Shown one piece after another: positions 49,552 through 60,128 of a stretch of 64,000 bases of DNA. Under the pieces are notes generated by a model. It did not search any database and was not told the origin of the DNA. It saw nothing but the letters and a program-made list of their open reading frames with translations. Every line of letters starts with the position of its first letter. Position 1 is the first letter of the stretch. Origin of the DNA: Flavobacteria bacterium RIFCSPLOWO2_12_FULL_35_11. GTDB lineage: Bacteria > Bacteroidota > Bacteroidia > Flavobacteriales > Flavobacteriaceae. A program made the translations under genes and the position numbers. The DNA lies in assembly GCA_001800975.1 (NCBI GenBank), contig MGWK01000026.1:62001-126000 (forward strand), written 5' to 3'.

Positions 49552-49988
49552 TGTTTTTACTCATTACAATTTTTACTTTTTTATTGATGGAATGCGTAAC
49601 CTGGTTAACGCATAAATTTGTGATGCACGGGTTTATGTGGTATTTCCACGAAGATCATCACCAACCCAGATATCAAAATTGGTTTGAAAGGAATGATGTC
49701 TTTTTTATCATTTTCGCGATACCAAGCATTGTGCTGTTTTATCTTGGTTTGGAAGGCGGTTTAAACTATCTCTTTTTTATTGGTTTGGGAATTATGTTAT
49801 ACGGAATGGCTTATTTTTTGGTTCACGATGTGTTAATTCACAAGCGTTTTAAGTGGTTTAACAAAACAAATAACAAGTATTTAATAGGTTTGAGAAAAGC
49901 CCACAAAGTTCATCATAAACATTTGGGCAAAGAAGAAGGTGAGTGTTTTGGGATGTTATTTGTGCCATTTAAGTATTTTCGCGTCTAA
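49551..49988 (+). CDS. crtZ: Beta-carotene hydroxylase (sterol desaturase family)
   Basis: MECVTWLTHKFVMHGFMWYFHEDHHQP; His-rich FLVHDVLIHKRFKW...AHKVHHKHLGKEEGECFGMLFVP. Confidence 0.93.
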   Translation: MFLLITIFTFLLMECVTWLTHKFVMHGFMWYFHEDHHQPRYQNWFERNDVFFIIFAIPSIVLFYLGLEGGLNYLFFIGLGIMLYGMAYFLVHDVLIHKRFKWFNKTNNKYLIGLRKAHKVHHKHLGKEEGECFGMLFVPFKYFRV

Positions 49989-50686
49989 TGAGTCTTTATT
50001 TAATTTTAAATATAGCCTCATTTATTGTCCCGTTTGCGTATAGTTTTGAGAAAAAAATGCGCTTCATACAATGGTGGAAATCTGTTTTTCTTTCCATTTT
50101 TATCGTAGGTATCTTTTTTATAGTTTGGGACATTTTTTTTACCCGTCAAGGCGTTTGGGGATTTAATCCGGATTATCATATTGGTTTAAATTTGGCGGGT
50201 TTGCCCATAGAGGAAATATTGTTTTTTATATGCATTCCCTATGCAAGTATTTTTACCCATTATGCTTTTCTTTATTTTTTTGAAAACACAAGATTGTCTG
50301 ATAAATTAACCAAATTCATCAGTATTGGTTTGATATTTATTGCAATTTTTGTCTTGTTTTACGCATTTCCAAAAAAATATGCAACAGTAACCTTCAGCAT
50401 TTTTATTTTATTGATGTTATATTCTTTATTGAAAAAGAACTCAATTTTATCTCAATTTTTTATTACTTTTCTAATTATATTAATTCCATTTTTTATTGTC
50501 AACGGCATTTTAACCGGCAGTTTTATTGAAAATGAAGTTGTTTGGTATAATAATGCTGAAAATTTAAACATCCGATTGTTCACAATTCCTGTTGAAGATG
50601 CTGTTTATGCGTTTAATATGTTGTATCCCAGTTTGCTTTTAATCGAGTTTTTTAAAAAGAAATTCAACAAAGAACCAAAGTTTTAA
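49988..50686 (+). CDS. Lycopene cyclase domain-containing protein
   Basis: Multi-TM, VWDIFFTRQGVWGFNPDYHIGLNLAGLPIEEILFFICIPYASIFTHYAFLYFF and second NIRLFTIPVEDAVYAFNMLYPSLLLIEFFK. Confidence 0.92.
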   Translation: MSLYLILNIASFIVPFAYSFEKKMRFIQWWKSVFLSIFIVGIFFIVWDIFFTRQGVWGFNPDYHIGLNLAGLPIEEILFFICIPYASIFTHYAFLYFFENTRLSDKLTKFISIGLIFIAIFVLFYAFPKKYATVTFSIFILLMLYSLLKKNSILSQFFITFLIILIPFFIVNGILTGSFIENEVVWYNNAENLNIRLFTIPVEDAVYAFNMLYPSLLLIEFFKKKFNKEPKF

Positions 50687-50687
50687 G

Positions 50688-51977
50688 ATGAATAAAGAAG
50701 AAATTTCTGTTTTTTGGTTTCGACGCGATTTAAGATTGAAAGACAACTGCGCCTTATTTCATGCGTTAAATTCAAATTATAAGGTGCTTCCAATATTCAT
50801 TTTCGATGAGGCTATTTTAAATGAACTTCCAAAAAATGATCCTCGGGTGAATTTTATTTACGACACTTTAAAAAACATCAATAACGAATTGGCGAAATTC
50901 AATGCTTCATTATATATCAAAAAAGGAAATCCGGCTGATATTTGGGACACTATTTTTGAAGAATTTAAGGTGAAAAATGTTTTTTTCAATAAAGATTATG
51001 AGCCTTATGCAAAAGACAGGGATGAAAAATTAAAGGTGATTTGCAAGCAAAAAAACATATACTGCTTTAATTATAAAGATCAGGTGATTTTTGAAGAAAC
51101 TGAAATTGTAAAAGATGACGGATTGCCCTATAACGTTTATACGCCGTATAAAAATAAATGGCTGGAGAAATACAATTCCAATCCAACCAATCAGTACAAA
51201 TCAGAAAGCTTTAAGGATCATTTTTTAAAATCTGGTTTTACATTTCCATCTTTGGAAACTATCGGTTTTATAGAAAGTGCCATCAAAGTATTGCCGTCAA
51301 ATGCTGAATGCATAAAAAATTATCAGGATATTAGAGATATTCCTTCCAAAGAAACTTCTAACGCTTCGGTATATTTGCGTTTTGGAACAATAAGTGTCCG
51401 AAAATTGGTTGATTATGCCAATAAAACCAATCATATTTACTTGAGTGAATTGATTTGGCGTGAATTTTTTATGCAGATTCTTTTTCATTATCCAAAAGTG
51501 GTAAATGAAAATTTTAAATCGAAATACAATTTTATTCCCTGGAGAAATAACGAAGCCGAATTTAAATTGTGGTGCGAAGGCAAAACTGGTTATGCAATAG
51601 TTGATGCAGGAATGCGGCAATTAAATAAAACCGGTTATATGCACAATCGCGTACGAATGATCACTGCAAGTTTTTTATGCAAACATCTGTTGATTGACTG
51701 GCGTTGGGGTGAAGCCTATTTCGCTGAAAAATTGCTCGATTTTGAGTTGTCTTCCAATAACGGCAATTGGCAATGGGTTGCAGGAACTGGTTGTGATTCG
51801 GCTCCTTATTTCAGGGTTTTTAATCCGACAACGCAACAACAAAAATTTGATCCAGATTTTAAATACATCAAAAAGTGGATTCCCGATTTTAATCAAATTG
51901 CAATTCCGGAAATAGTGGAACATAAATTTGCCCGAGAACGCTATTTAAATGCGGTAAAAAGCAGCTTCTTTTCATAA
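50688..51977 (+). CDS. Deoxyribodipyrimidine photolyase / cryptochrome family
   Basis: EEISVFWFRRDLRLKDNCALFHAL; ELIWREFFMQILFHYP; TGYAIVDAGMRQLNKTGYMHNRVRMITASFLCKHLLIDWRWGEAYF; NNGNWQWVAGTGCDSAPYFRVFNP. Confidence 0.96.
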   Translation: MNKEEISVFWFRRDLRLKDNCALFHALNSNYKVLPIFIFDEAILNELPKNDPRVNFIYDTLKNINNELAKFNASLYIKKGNPADIWDTIFEEFKVKNVFFNKDYEPYAKDRDEKLKVICKQKNIYCFNYKDQVIFEETEIVKDDGLPYNVYTPYKNKWLEKYNSNPTNQYKSESFKDHFLKSGFTFPSLETIGFIESAIKVLPSNAECIKNYQDIRDIPSKETSNASVYLRFGTISVRKLVDYANKTNHIYLSELIWREFFMQILFHYPKVVNENFKSKYNFIPWRNNEAEFKLWCEGKTGYAIVDAGMRQLNKTGYMHNRVRMITASFLCKHLLIDWRWGEAYFAEKLLDFELSSNNGNWQWVAGTGCDSAPYFRVFNPTTQQQKFDPDFKYIKKWIPDFNQIAIPEIVEHKFARERYLNAVKSSFFS

Positions 51978-52441
51978 TATTGCGATTTCTTTTTCCAACT
52001 TATTTTAGGTATTTTTTGAAGACTGAAAATTAATTTTATAAGCCTAAAATCAGGACTAATTACGTTTTAATTAATTTTGCAGTCCAATTTTTTTCATTTC
52101 CTTATAAAAGAGCGCTAAAATAGTCAATTCTATAAATTTTCCGATTTATGCGCTCCGAATCGGAAGAAATTTTTCATTTTAAAACGTTACAAACATTGCA
52201 CACTTCAATTTTTGACGATAAAAATTATTTTTAAGGCCTTTAAAAACAATTACTTAAAATACCAATTCATATTAATTCTAAATAATTTTATCGCAAAATT
52301 AGCTGACATATGTCATTATAAATACTACTTTATTGCTATATTTTTACATAATAAATTTGAACAGTTAATTATATTATTTATAAAATAAAGGAATAGAAAA
52401 AACTTTATTTCGTAAATTTTTCAGAGTAAATATAACGTAAG

Positions 52442-55400
52442 ATGAAACAAGAAAGTGTAAAACTAATTTGTGATGCCAATGAAGCTGTAGCTATTATTGC
52501 ACACAAAACGAACGAGGTTTGTGCAATTTATCCGATCACACCATCATCACCAATGGGTGAACATGCGGAAGTGTACAGTTCAAAAGGCAAAAAGAATATT
52601 TGGGGCAATATTCCTCGAATTGTTGAAATGCAAAGTGAAGGCGGTGCTGCAGGAGCAGTTCACGGTTCTCTTCAGGGAGGCGCCTTAACAACCACATTTA
52701 CAGCATCTCAAGGTTTGTTGTTAATGATACCTAATATGTATAAAATTGCCGGTGAATTATTGCCGGCGGTAATTCATGTGGCTGCAAGAACGCTTGCAAC
52801 TCATGCCTTATCTATTTTTGGGGATCACTCAGATGTCATGGCTACACGTGCAACCGGATTCTCCATGTTATTTGCAGGTTCAGTTCAAGAAGCACACGAT
52901 TTTGCATTAATATCACAAGTTTCTGCATTAAAAAGCAGGGTTCCGTTTTTAAATATTTTTGATGGATTTAGAACTTCTCACGAAATTGCCAAAATTAATG
53001 GAATTCCAGATGATGTCATCAAAGCAATGATGCCGGAAGAGGAAGTGATGAAGCACAGAAAAAGTTCGTTAGATCCAGACAATCCGGTAATCAGAGGAAC
53101 AGCACAAAATCCTGATGTTTTCTTTCAGGCGCGTGAAGCTGCCAATACTTTCTACCAAAATGTTCCTGGAATCGTTCAAAAAACTATGGACGAATTCTAC
53201 AAACATACTGGCAGAAGATACAGCTTGTTCTATTATATTGGTCATCCAGAAGCTGAAAAAGTAATTATCGTTATGGGTTCAGGTGATGGACCAATTAGAG
53301 AAACCATTGACACTTTGGTTGAAAAAGGTGAAAAAGTGGGTGCTTTAATCGTTCGTTTATACCGTCCGTTCTCCGTATATGATTTTATTGAAAATATTCC
53401 TAAAACAGCTAAAAAAATTGCGGTTTTAGACAGAACAAAAGAACCAGGAAGCATTGGGGAACCTTTATATTTAGATGTAGTAACCGCATTTGTTGAAATG
53501 GGAGACTATATGCCTACAATTATTGGTGGACGTTACGGACTTTCTTCAAAAGAGTTTACGCCTGCAATGGTTAAAGGAATTTATGATGAATTAGACGAAA
53601 ATTCACCAAAAAATCACTTTACTATCGGTATCAATGATGATGTAACCAATACAAGTTTAACATATGATCCAAATTTCAAAACTAAAAAAGATACGTTTAA
53701 CTGTATGTTTTATGGTTTGGGATCAGATGGTACGGTTGGTGCTAATAAAAACTCAATTAAAATTATTGGTGAAACTACCGATAATTATGTGCAAGGATAT
53801 TTTGTGTACGACTCTAAAAAGGCCGGTGCCCAAACAGTTTCGCATTTGCGTTTTGGCCCAGAACCAATTTATTCTACCTATTTAATCAACAAAGCAAATT
53901 TTATCGCTTGTCATCAAACAAGCTTTATCTATAAATATGATGTTTTAGAACACATTAAAAAAGGCGGAACATTTTTATTGAACACACCTCATTCAAAATA
54001 TAAAGTTTGGACAGAGTTGCCAAGTATCATGCAACGCAGAATTATTGATAATGATATCGAATTTTACGTAATTGATGCTACAAAAGTAGCTCAAGAAGCA
54101 GATTTGGGTAAACGTACAAATACTATTTTACAAACATGTTTCTTTGCAATATCAGGTGTACTTCCTAAAGACGAAGCCATCAAGAAAATTAAAAATGCGA
54201 TTGTAAAATCATATTCACATAAAGGCGATGCCGTTGTGCAAATGAATTTTAATGCAGTTGACAAGTCTTTAGAAAATCTTCAAAAAGTTGAATATCCTCG
54301 TCATACCACCAATACAGATGGTTTAGTGCCTATGATGACTGAAAATGCCGATGATTTTGTTAGAGAAATTTTAGGAACTATTTTAGCCGGAAGAGGAGAT
54401 TCATTGCCTGTGAGCGCATTTTCTGTAGATGGAACATTTCCAACAGGAACCACGCAATATGAAAAACGCGGAATTGCCGATTTTGTGCCGGTTTGGGATG
54501 ATGCAGATCTTTGCACCCAGTGTAATAAATGTGTGAGCATTTGTCCTCACGCTGCAATTAGAGCTAAAGTTGTCTCTAATGATTTATTAATAAATGCTCC
54601 TGAATCACTAAAAAGCGTACCTGCAAAAGGAAGGCCTTTTAACAGTGAAAAAGAAAGTTACATCTTGCAGGTTTCACCTCAAGATTGTACCGGTTGCGAT
54701 TTATGTGTAGCTGTTTGTCCGGCTGAAAGTAAAGAAGTACCAAATACTTTTGCAATTAACTTAACAGATTACCGTAAAGTGCAAGAAGCAGAAAATGTAA
54801 ATTGGAATTACTTTATTGATTTACCTGATTACGACAGAAAAGAATTGGTTACTTCTACTGTTAAAGGATCTCAGTTCTTAGAACCGTTATTTGAATTCTC
54901 CGGAGCTTGTTCAGGTTGTGGTGAAACACCATATATTAAGTTAATTACACAATTATATGGAGACAGTATATTGATTGCAAATGCAACCGGTTGTTCTTCT
55001 ATATATGGGGCCAATTTACCAACAACGCCTTACAAAACAAACAAAGCAGGACGCGGACCGGCTTGGGCCAACTCTTTGTTTGAAGACAATGCCGAGTTTG
55101 GTTTAGGTATGCAATTGGCATTAACCAAAAAGCAAGAAATAGCAGTTGATTTATTAAAATCTTTGGAAAGTAAAATAGGCAGTACCATAGTAAATAACAT
55201 ACTAAACAATGCTGAAGAAAATGAAACGCTAAAAGAGCAAAAAATAAATCAAATTGAGGAGCTAAATGAAGTTTTGGAAACCATTGATACCTATGAAGCC
55301 AAAAAACTAAGAAACCTTTCTGAATACTTGCGTAAAAAAGCAGTTTGGATATTTGGTGGTGACGGTTGGGCTTATGATATTGGATATGGTGGTTTAGACC

Positions 55401-55972
55401 ATATATTTTCATCAGGAGAAAATGTGAATATTTTAGTATTGGATACGGAAGTTTATTCAAATACTGGAGGACAAGCATCTAAATCTACACCGATGGGTGC
55501 AAGTGCCAAATTTGCAATTTCAGGGAAAGTATCTTCTAAGAAAAGTTTGGCCCTACAGGCAGTTTCTTATGGAAATGTTTATGTTGCCCAAATTGCAATT
55601 GGGGCTAAAGACAATCAAACGCTGAAAGCAATTGAAGAAGCGGCAGCTTATCCGGGACCATCATTAATTATTGCTTATTCTCATTGTGGTGAGCACGGTT
55701 ACGATTTGAAAGATGGTGCGAAACATCAAGAAAAAGCAGTAGAAACAGGTTACTGGCCATTGTTTAGATTTAATCCTTTAGCAGAAAAAGGAAAGAAATT
55801 TAAATTGGATTCTAAAGCGCCTTCTGCTCCATTAAGTGAATTTATGTACTTAGAAACTCGTTTTACAAGAGTTGTAAACGAAAATCCTGTATTTGCGAAA
55901 GAACTATTGGACAAAGCACAAGAACAAGTTGAAGTTCAATGGGAAAGATTGGAACTTTATAAAAATTTATAA
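52442..55972 (+). CDS. nifJ: Pyruvate:ferredoxin (flavodoxin) oxidoreductase
   Basis: AIYPITPSSPMGEHAE; CTQCNKCVSICPHAAIRAK; CTGCDLCVAVCPAESKE; SGACSGCGETPYIKLITQLYGDSILIANATGCSSIYGANLPTTPY; GDGWAYDIGYGGLDHIFSSGENVNILVLDTEVYSNTGGQASKSTP. Confidence 0.97.
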   Translation: MKQESVKLICDANEAVAIIAHKTNEVCAIYPITPSSPMGEHAEVYSSKGKKNIWGNIPRIVEMQSEGGAAGAVHGSLQGGALTTTFTASQGLLLMIPNMYKIAGELLPAVIHVAARTLATHALSIFGDHSDVMATRATGFSMLFAGSVQEAHDFALISQVSALKSRVPFLNIFDGFRTSHEIAKINGIPDDVIKAMMPEEEVMKHRKSSLDPDNPVIRGTAQNPDVFFQAREAANTFYQNVPGIVQKTMDEFYKHTGRRYSLFYYIGHPEAEKVIIVMGSGDGPIRETIDTLVEKGEKVGALIVRLYRPFSVYDFIENIPKTAKKIAVLDRTKEPGSIGEPLYLDVVTAFVEMGDYMPTIIGGRYGLSSKEFTPAMVKGIYDELDENSPKNHFTIGINDDVTNTSLTYDPNFKTKKDTFNCMFYGLGSDGTVGANKNSIKIIGETTDNYVQGYFVYDSKKAGAQTVSHLRFGPEPIYSTYLINKANFIACHQTSFIYKYDVLEHIKKGGTFLLNTPHSKYKVWTELPSIMQRRIIDNDIEFYVIDATKVAQEADLGKRTNTILQTCFFAISGVLPKDEAIKKIKNAIVKSYSHKGDAVVQMNFNAVDKSLENLQKVEYPRHTTNTDGLVPMMTENADDFVREILGTILAGRGDSLPVSAFSVDGTFPTGTTQYEKRGIADFVPVWDDADLCTQCNKCVSICPHAAIRAKVVSNDLLINAPESLKSVPAKGRPFNSEKESYILQVSPQDCTGCDLCVAVCPAESKEVPNTFAINLTDYRKVQEAENVNWNYFIDLPDYDRKELVTSTVKGSQFLEPLFEFSGACSGCGETPYIKLITQLYGDSILIANATGCSSIYGANLPTTPYKTNKAGRGPAWANSLFEDNAEFGLGMQLALTKKQEIAVDLLKSLESKIGSTIVNNILNNAEENETLKEQKINQIEELNEVLETIDTYEAKKLRNLSEYLRKKAVWIFGGDGWAYDIGYGGLDHIFSSGENVNILVLDTEVYSNTGGQASKSTPMGASAKFAISGKVSSKKSLALQAVSYGNVYVAQIAIGAKDNQTLKAIEEAAAYPGPSLIIAYSHCGEHGYDLKDGAKHQEKAVETGYWPLFRFNPLAEKGKKFKLDSKAPSAPLSEFMYLETRFTRVVNENPVFAKELLDKAQEQVEVQWERLELYKNL

Positions 55973-55986
55973 TTTTAATTAATTTT

Positions 55987-56022
55987 AAAGTGTCAGGTAC
56001 AACATACCTGACACTTTTTTTA
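55987..56022 (+). terminator. Intrinsic terminator after nifJ
   Basis: aaagtgtcaggtacaacatacctgacactttttttat. Confidence 0.92.
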
Positions 56023-56128
56023 TATCTTTATTTGCTATTGTAAATGATTAATTTTATAAAAATTGAGGAGGTTACAAGAATCAATGTATTTTTATTTTCT
56101 TAAGTTACTAAAATTAAAAAATTAAAAA

Positions 56129-56503
56129 ATGAAATCAAGATCAGAAGCTTTTTTTAACGAAGCAACAAAAAAATTAAAATCGGCAAAAGAAGAATTGTTT
56201 AAACCAGCCGAAGATATTGTTAGTTATTCAGTATGTAAAAACGCACAGTTTGCCATTGAAAACTTTTTAAAAGGGTTTTTAACAAAAAATAATATCGAAT
56301 TACAGCCAAACGAAACAATCGCTTCCTTGTACGATAAATGTTTAAGCATCGATAAAAATTTCACCACCATAGATTTAAGTACAATCGGATGTAAAAATCA
56401 TGCAATAGATTCGCGTTATTGCTCAGATATTAATACGGTAAGTTCTTGTTTTGATACGGCAGACAGCATTGATACTTATTTAAGAAAAAACAAGATCGTA
56501 TAA
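56129..56503 (+). CDS. HEPN-like domain protein
   Basis: MKSRSEAFFNEATKKLKSAKEELFKPAEDIVSYSVCKNAQFAIENFLKGFLTKNNIELQPNETIASLYDKC. Confidence 0.7.
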   Translation: MKSRSEAFFNEATKKLKSAKEELFKPAEDIVSYSVCKNAQFAIENFLKGFLTKNNIELQPNETIASLYDKCLSIDKNFTTIDLSTIGCKNHAIDSRYCSDINTVSSCFDTADSIDTYLRKNKIV

Positions 56504-56571
56504 AACACGGCACTTTTTTTCGTTTGAGAAAGCAAAAAACTTACTGTACATTTGTGTAAAATAATTATGCA

Positions 56572-57747
56572 ATGAATTATATTTTATTTGATGGCACAGT
56601 TCGTAATTCGCTATTGCCATTAACTTTCACAAAACCCGTTGCCGATTTGCGAATAGGGATACTTACCATTCGTGAAAAATGGGAAACATATTTGGGTTTT
56701 ACCACAACCACACTTACCGAAGACTATTTAGAAGAGAAATTCCCCATGGTTGAAATGGAGCAAAATGTAATGATTAATGCTTCCTTTTTGCCAACACTTT
56801 CCTTAGCGGAAATGATCATGGAGTTAAAAGAAAATCAGGCAATTTTCAAAGAGGAAGAAGTGATTGCTTTTTATACCACCGATTCACAAGAAACTATCGA
56901 TTTTGAACACTACGAGCAAATTGAATTTGATTCAGAAGTGACCCAAATTAAAAATACTTGGGATTTATTTTCTTTGAATGAAAGCGCTTTAATAGCCGAT
57001 TTTGAATTAATTACTGAAGGCAGAAAATCACAACCCATTCCTGAAGGCGTTCGATTTTTGAATAAGGAAAATATTTTTATTGAGGAAGGCGCTAAAATCT
57101 TATTCTCAGTATTAAATGCAGATAGCGGACCTATTTATATTGGGAAAGATGCCTTGGTAATGGAAGGAAGCTTAATTAGAGGGCCTTTTGCCTTGGGAGA
57201 AAACTCTGTGGTTAAAATGGGTGCCAAAATTTATGGAGCCACCACCATTGGACCGTATTGTACCGTTGGAGGCGAAGTAAACAATGCTATTTTATCAGGT
57301 TATTCAAATAAAGGGCACGACGGATTTCTAGGCAACTCAGTATTGGGTGAATGGTGTAATATTGGTGCGGACACAAACAATTCAAACTTAAAAAATAATT
57401 ATAGCGAAGTTCGCTTGTGGAATTATGAAACCGAAAATTTCGCAAAAACCGGATTGCAGTTTTGTGGTTTAATCATGGGTGACCATTCTAAATGTGCCAT
57501 TAATACGATGTTTAATACAGGAACAGTTATAGGCGTGAGCGCAAATATTTACGGAAGTAATTTTCCCAGAAATTTCATCCCTTCTTTTAGTTGGGGCGGA
57601 GCCGCAGGTTTTTCAACGTATCAGCTAGATAAAGTGAATGAAACTGCTGTGTTGGTGATGAAAAGGAGAGAAGTTGATTTTGATGAAAAGGAACAGCGAA
57701 TTTTAGCCCACATTTTTGAAATAACCAAGAAATACAGAAATTTTTAA
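56572..57747 (+). CDS. GlmU-like putative sugar nucleotidyltransferase / left-handed beta-helix protein
   Basis: MNYILFDGTVRNSLLPLTFTKPVADLRIGILTIREKWETYLG; hexapeptide-like repeats DALVMEGSLIRGPFALGENSVVKMGAKIYGATTIGPYCTVGGEVNNAILSGYSNKGHDGFLGNSVLGEWCNIGADTNNSNLKNNY. Confidence 0.9.
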   Translation: MNYILFDGTVRNSLLPLTFTKPVADLRIGILTIREKWETYLGFTTTTLTEDYLEEKFPMVEMEQNVMINASFLPTLSLAEMIMELKENQAIFKEEEVIAFYTTDSQETIDFEHYEQIEFDSEVTQIKNTWDLFSLNESALIADFELITEGRKSQPIPEGVRFLNKENIFIEEGAKILFSVLNADSGPIYIGKDALVMEGSLIRGPFALGENSVVKMGAKIYGATTIGPYCTVGGEVNNAILSGYSNKGHDGFLGNSVLGEWCNIGADTNNSNLKNNYSEVRLWNYETENFAKTGLQFCGLIMGDHSKCAINTMFNTGTVIGVSANIYGSNFPRNFIPSFSWGGAAGFSTYQLDKVNETAVLVMKRREVDFDEKEQRILAHIFEITKKYRNF

Positions 57748-57750
57748 ATA

Positions 57751-57793
57751 AAAAAAGAGGGCTAAAAAATAATTATTTTTAGCCCTCTTTTTT
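57751..57793. terminator. Bidirectional intrinsic terminator
   Basis: aaaaaagagggctaaaaaataattatttttagccctctttttt between convergent genes. Confidence 0.9.
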
Positions 57794-57811
57794 CTTAAAC
57801 AAGCCAGTTGG

Positions 57812-60067
57812 CTATCCTTTTATTTGTTCTTTTTTGAATTGCTCAAATTTATTTTCTGTTTTTTTTGGCCAGCTGTTGTTGCTTAAATTCACGTCGGCAG
57901 TTTGTTCATCGGGATCAATCGTGATTTTTGAGATTGCTTTGCTTGACGGAAAAACTTTGGTGACTTCAGCATCACTATTTCTCCATATTTCTGCCGGATA
58001 TTGTTTGCGTTCTTTTGAGCCGTCTTCGTATTCAAATTCAACTACAATTGGCATCACCAAATCTCCCGGTTTTTCAAAAACCAATTCGTAAAAATATTTA
58101 GGCGCTTTCAATGCCGCTTTTTCTTCCAAAGAAAAATTCGTATTGATATAATCGCTCAACAAATTATAATCTTCCGGTTTTTTCGATTTTAAATCACTTT
58201 TAAATTCAGGGCTGTCTTCAGAAATTAAATACAATGCAGGCGGCAATTTATCAAGGGTAATTCCCCTGCGTTTTGCCATATTTTCGGCACGTTCGGTTGG
58301 CTTGTCTGTCACATAATATTTTTTCACTTCTTTGATGCCAATATCGTTGGCGCCGGTTGAATAAAACCAACCTCTCCAAAACCAGTCTAAATCCATTGCT
58401 GAAGCATCTTCCATCGTCCTGAAAAAATCGGCAGGTGTTGGGTGTTTAAAAGCCCAACGTTTTGCGTAGGTTTTAAAAGCATGGTCAAACAATTCAGGTC
58501 CCATTATTGTATTTCGTAACATCCACAAACCTGCTGCAGGTTTTGCATAGGCATTGTTAGAAAATTCAAAAAGGTGATCTCCCTGGGTCATAATTGGTGT
58601 CAATTTCGACTGGTCTCCTTTCATATAACCCACAATATTTTTAGGCAAGCCTCTGCTTAGCGGATAGTCTTTTTCATAATCCATTTGCGCCAGCATTTGC
58701 ACAAAAGAATTTAAACCTTCATCCATCCAAGTCCATTCTCGCTCATCAGAATTGATAATCATAGGGAAAAAGTTATGGCCAACTTCATGAATGGTCACAC
58801 CAATCATTCGATATTTTGTTTGATCGCTGTAGGTTCCATCAGGATTTGGTCTTCCTGGGTTAAAACAAATTTGAGGATACTCCATCCCCATTTGTCCATC
58901 AACCGAGATTGCCTTGTGATATGGATAGTCAATTGTATGTTTTGAATAGGTTATTAAAGTTTGCGCTACAGCTCTGGTTGAATGATCTCCATATAATGGA
59001 TTTGCTTCTTTTGAATAATAAGAATAAGCCATAACAGTTCTTCCGTTAATATCAACTGCCATCCCATCCCATATAAATTTTCTGGAAGTAGCAAAAGCGT
59101 AATCTCTCACATTTTCAGCAATAAATTTCCAAGTCTTCGTTTTTTTGGATTTATTTTTTTCAGCTTGAATAGCTTCATCTTGATTGAGAATAACAACTGG
59201 GGTTTGGAAAGATTTTCTGGCTTCAGCCAATCTTTTTTGTTGCGTTTTGGTAAATACTTCAGATTCATTTTGAAGAACGCCAGTTGCACCTAACATGTGA
59301 TCTTCTGGTGTGGTAATATTCACTTCATAGTTTCCAAATTCTAAAGCGAATTCGCTTCTTCCCCAAAATTGAAGGTTTTGCCAGCCTTCTACATTATTAT
59401 AAACACATAATCTTGGGAAAAATTGCGCAATTACATAACTGTTATTCCCATCAGCCGGAAAATGTTCAAAACCTGAACGACCTCCTTGTTCTATGTGATT
59501 ATTTATATTATACCACCATTTTATTTTAAATGAAAAAGTTTCACCACTTAAAAGTGGTTTGTCCAAATTTAAGCGCATCATGGTTTGGTTAATGAAGTAA
59601 GAAGCATCACTGCCGTCCATATTTTTCACATACTCAATTTTGAAACCGCCATCAAAAGGATCTTCTATAAAGTTTTTTGAAAATTGAGAAGGTGTATACA
59701 AAGCGTCAGTGTCATTTACTTGAATATCAGGAGTTTTAGAATCTGCAGCACGCATATTTTGATCTAACTGCAACCATAAATATTCCAAATTATCTTTGGA
59801 ATTGTTGTGATAGGTAATCGTTTCTTCTCCGTAAATTCGGTTCTTTTCCTCATCTAAAAGAATATCCATTTTATAATCTACCTGTTGCTGTGAATATTCA
59901 TGTCCAGGCGCACCCGAAGCTTTGTGCTCATTGTTTGGCGTAGGAAGCTCTTCGTGTAATTGTTTAAATTTACTGTTGTTGTAGTGTGCTTTTTGAGGTG
60001 CTGTTTGGCCGGTAACAGGCAAAATCACTGTCAGCAAAAGGAAGGAAATAAGGAGTAATTTTTTCAT
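57812..60067 (-). CDS. M1 family metallopeptidase (paralog 1)
   Basis: GVTIHEVGHNFFPMIINSDEREWTWMDEGLNSF (HExxH-x18-E); signal peptide. Confidence 0.94.
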   Translation of the reverse strand: MKKLLLISFLLLTVILPVTGQTAPQKAHYNNSKFKQLHEELPTPNNEHKASGAPGHEYSQQQVDYKMDILLDEEKNRIYGEETITYHNNSKDNLEYLWLQLDQNMRAADSKTPDIQVNDTDALYTPSQFSKNFIEDPFDGGFKIEYVKNMDGSDASYFINQTMMRLNLDKPLLSGETFSFKIKWWYNINNHIEQGGRSGFEHFPADGNNSYVIAQFFPRLCVYNNVEGWQNLQFWGRSEFALEFGNYEVNITTPEDHMLGATGVLQNESEVFTKTQQKRLAEARKSFQTPVVILNQDEAIQAEKNKSKKTKTWKFIAENVRDYAFATSRKFIWDGMAVDINGRTVMAYSYYSKEANPLYGDHSTRAVAQTLITYSKHTIDYPYHKAISVDGQMGMEYPQICFNPGRPNPDGTYSDQTKYRMIGVTIHEVGHNFFPMIINSDEREWTWMDEGLNSFVQMLAQMDYEKDYPLSRGLPKNIVGYMKGDQSKLTPIMTQGDHLFEFSNNAYAKPAAGLWMLRNTIMGPELFDHAFKTYAKRWAFKHPTPADFFRTMEDASAMDLDWFWRGWFYSTGANDIGIKEVKKYYVTDKPTERAENMAKRRGITLDKLPPALYLISEDSPEFKSDLKSKKPEDYNLLSDYINTNFSLEEKAALKAPKYFYELVFEKPGDLVMPIVVEFEYEDGSKERKQYPAEIWRNSDAEVTKVFPSSKAISKITIDPDEQTADVNLSNNSWPKKTENKFEQFKKEQIKG

Positions 60068-60128
60068 GAAATTAATTGTTTTTAGAAGTGTCTAATTAAA
60101 AAGCCGCCCAAGTGAGCGGCTTATTTCA

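Noticed and set aside
51978-52441. Riboswitch or ncRNA upstream of nifJ in the 460 bp intergenic region
   Set aside because: AT-rich, no convincing GC-containing hairpin or known riboswitch signature seen.
54999-55478. 159 aa minus-strand ORF inside nifJ
   Set aside because: Shadow ORF opposite conserved PFOR domains.
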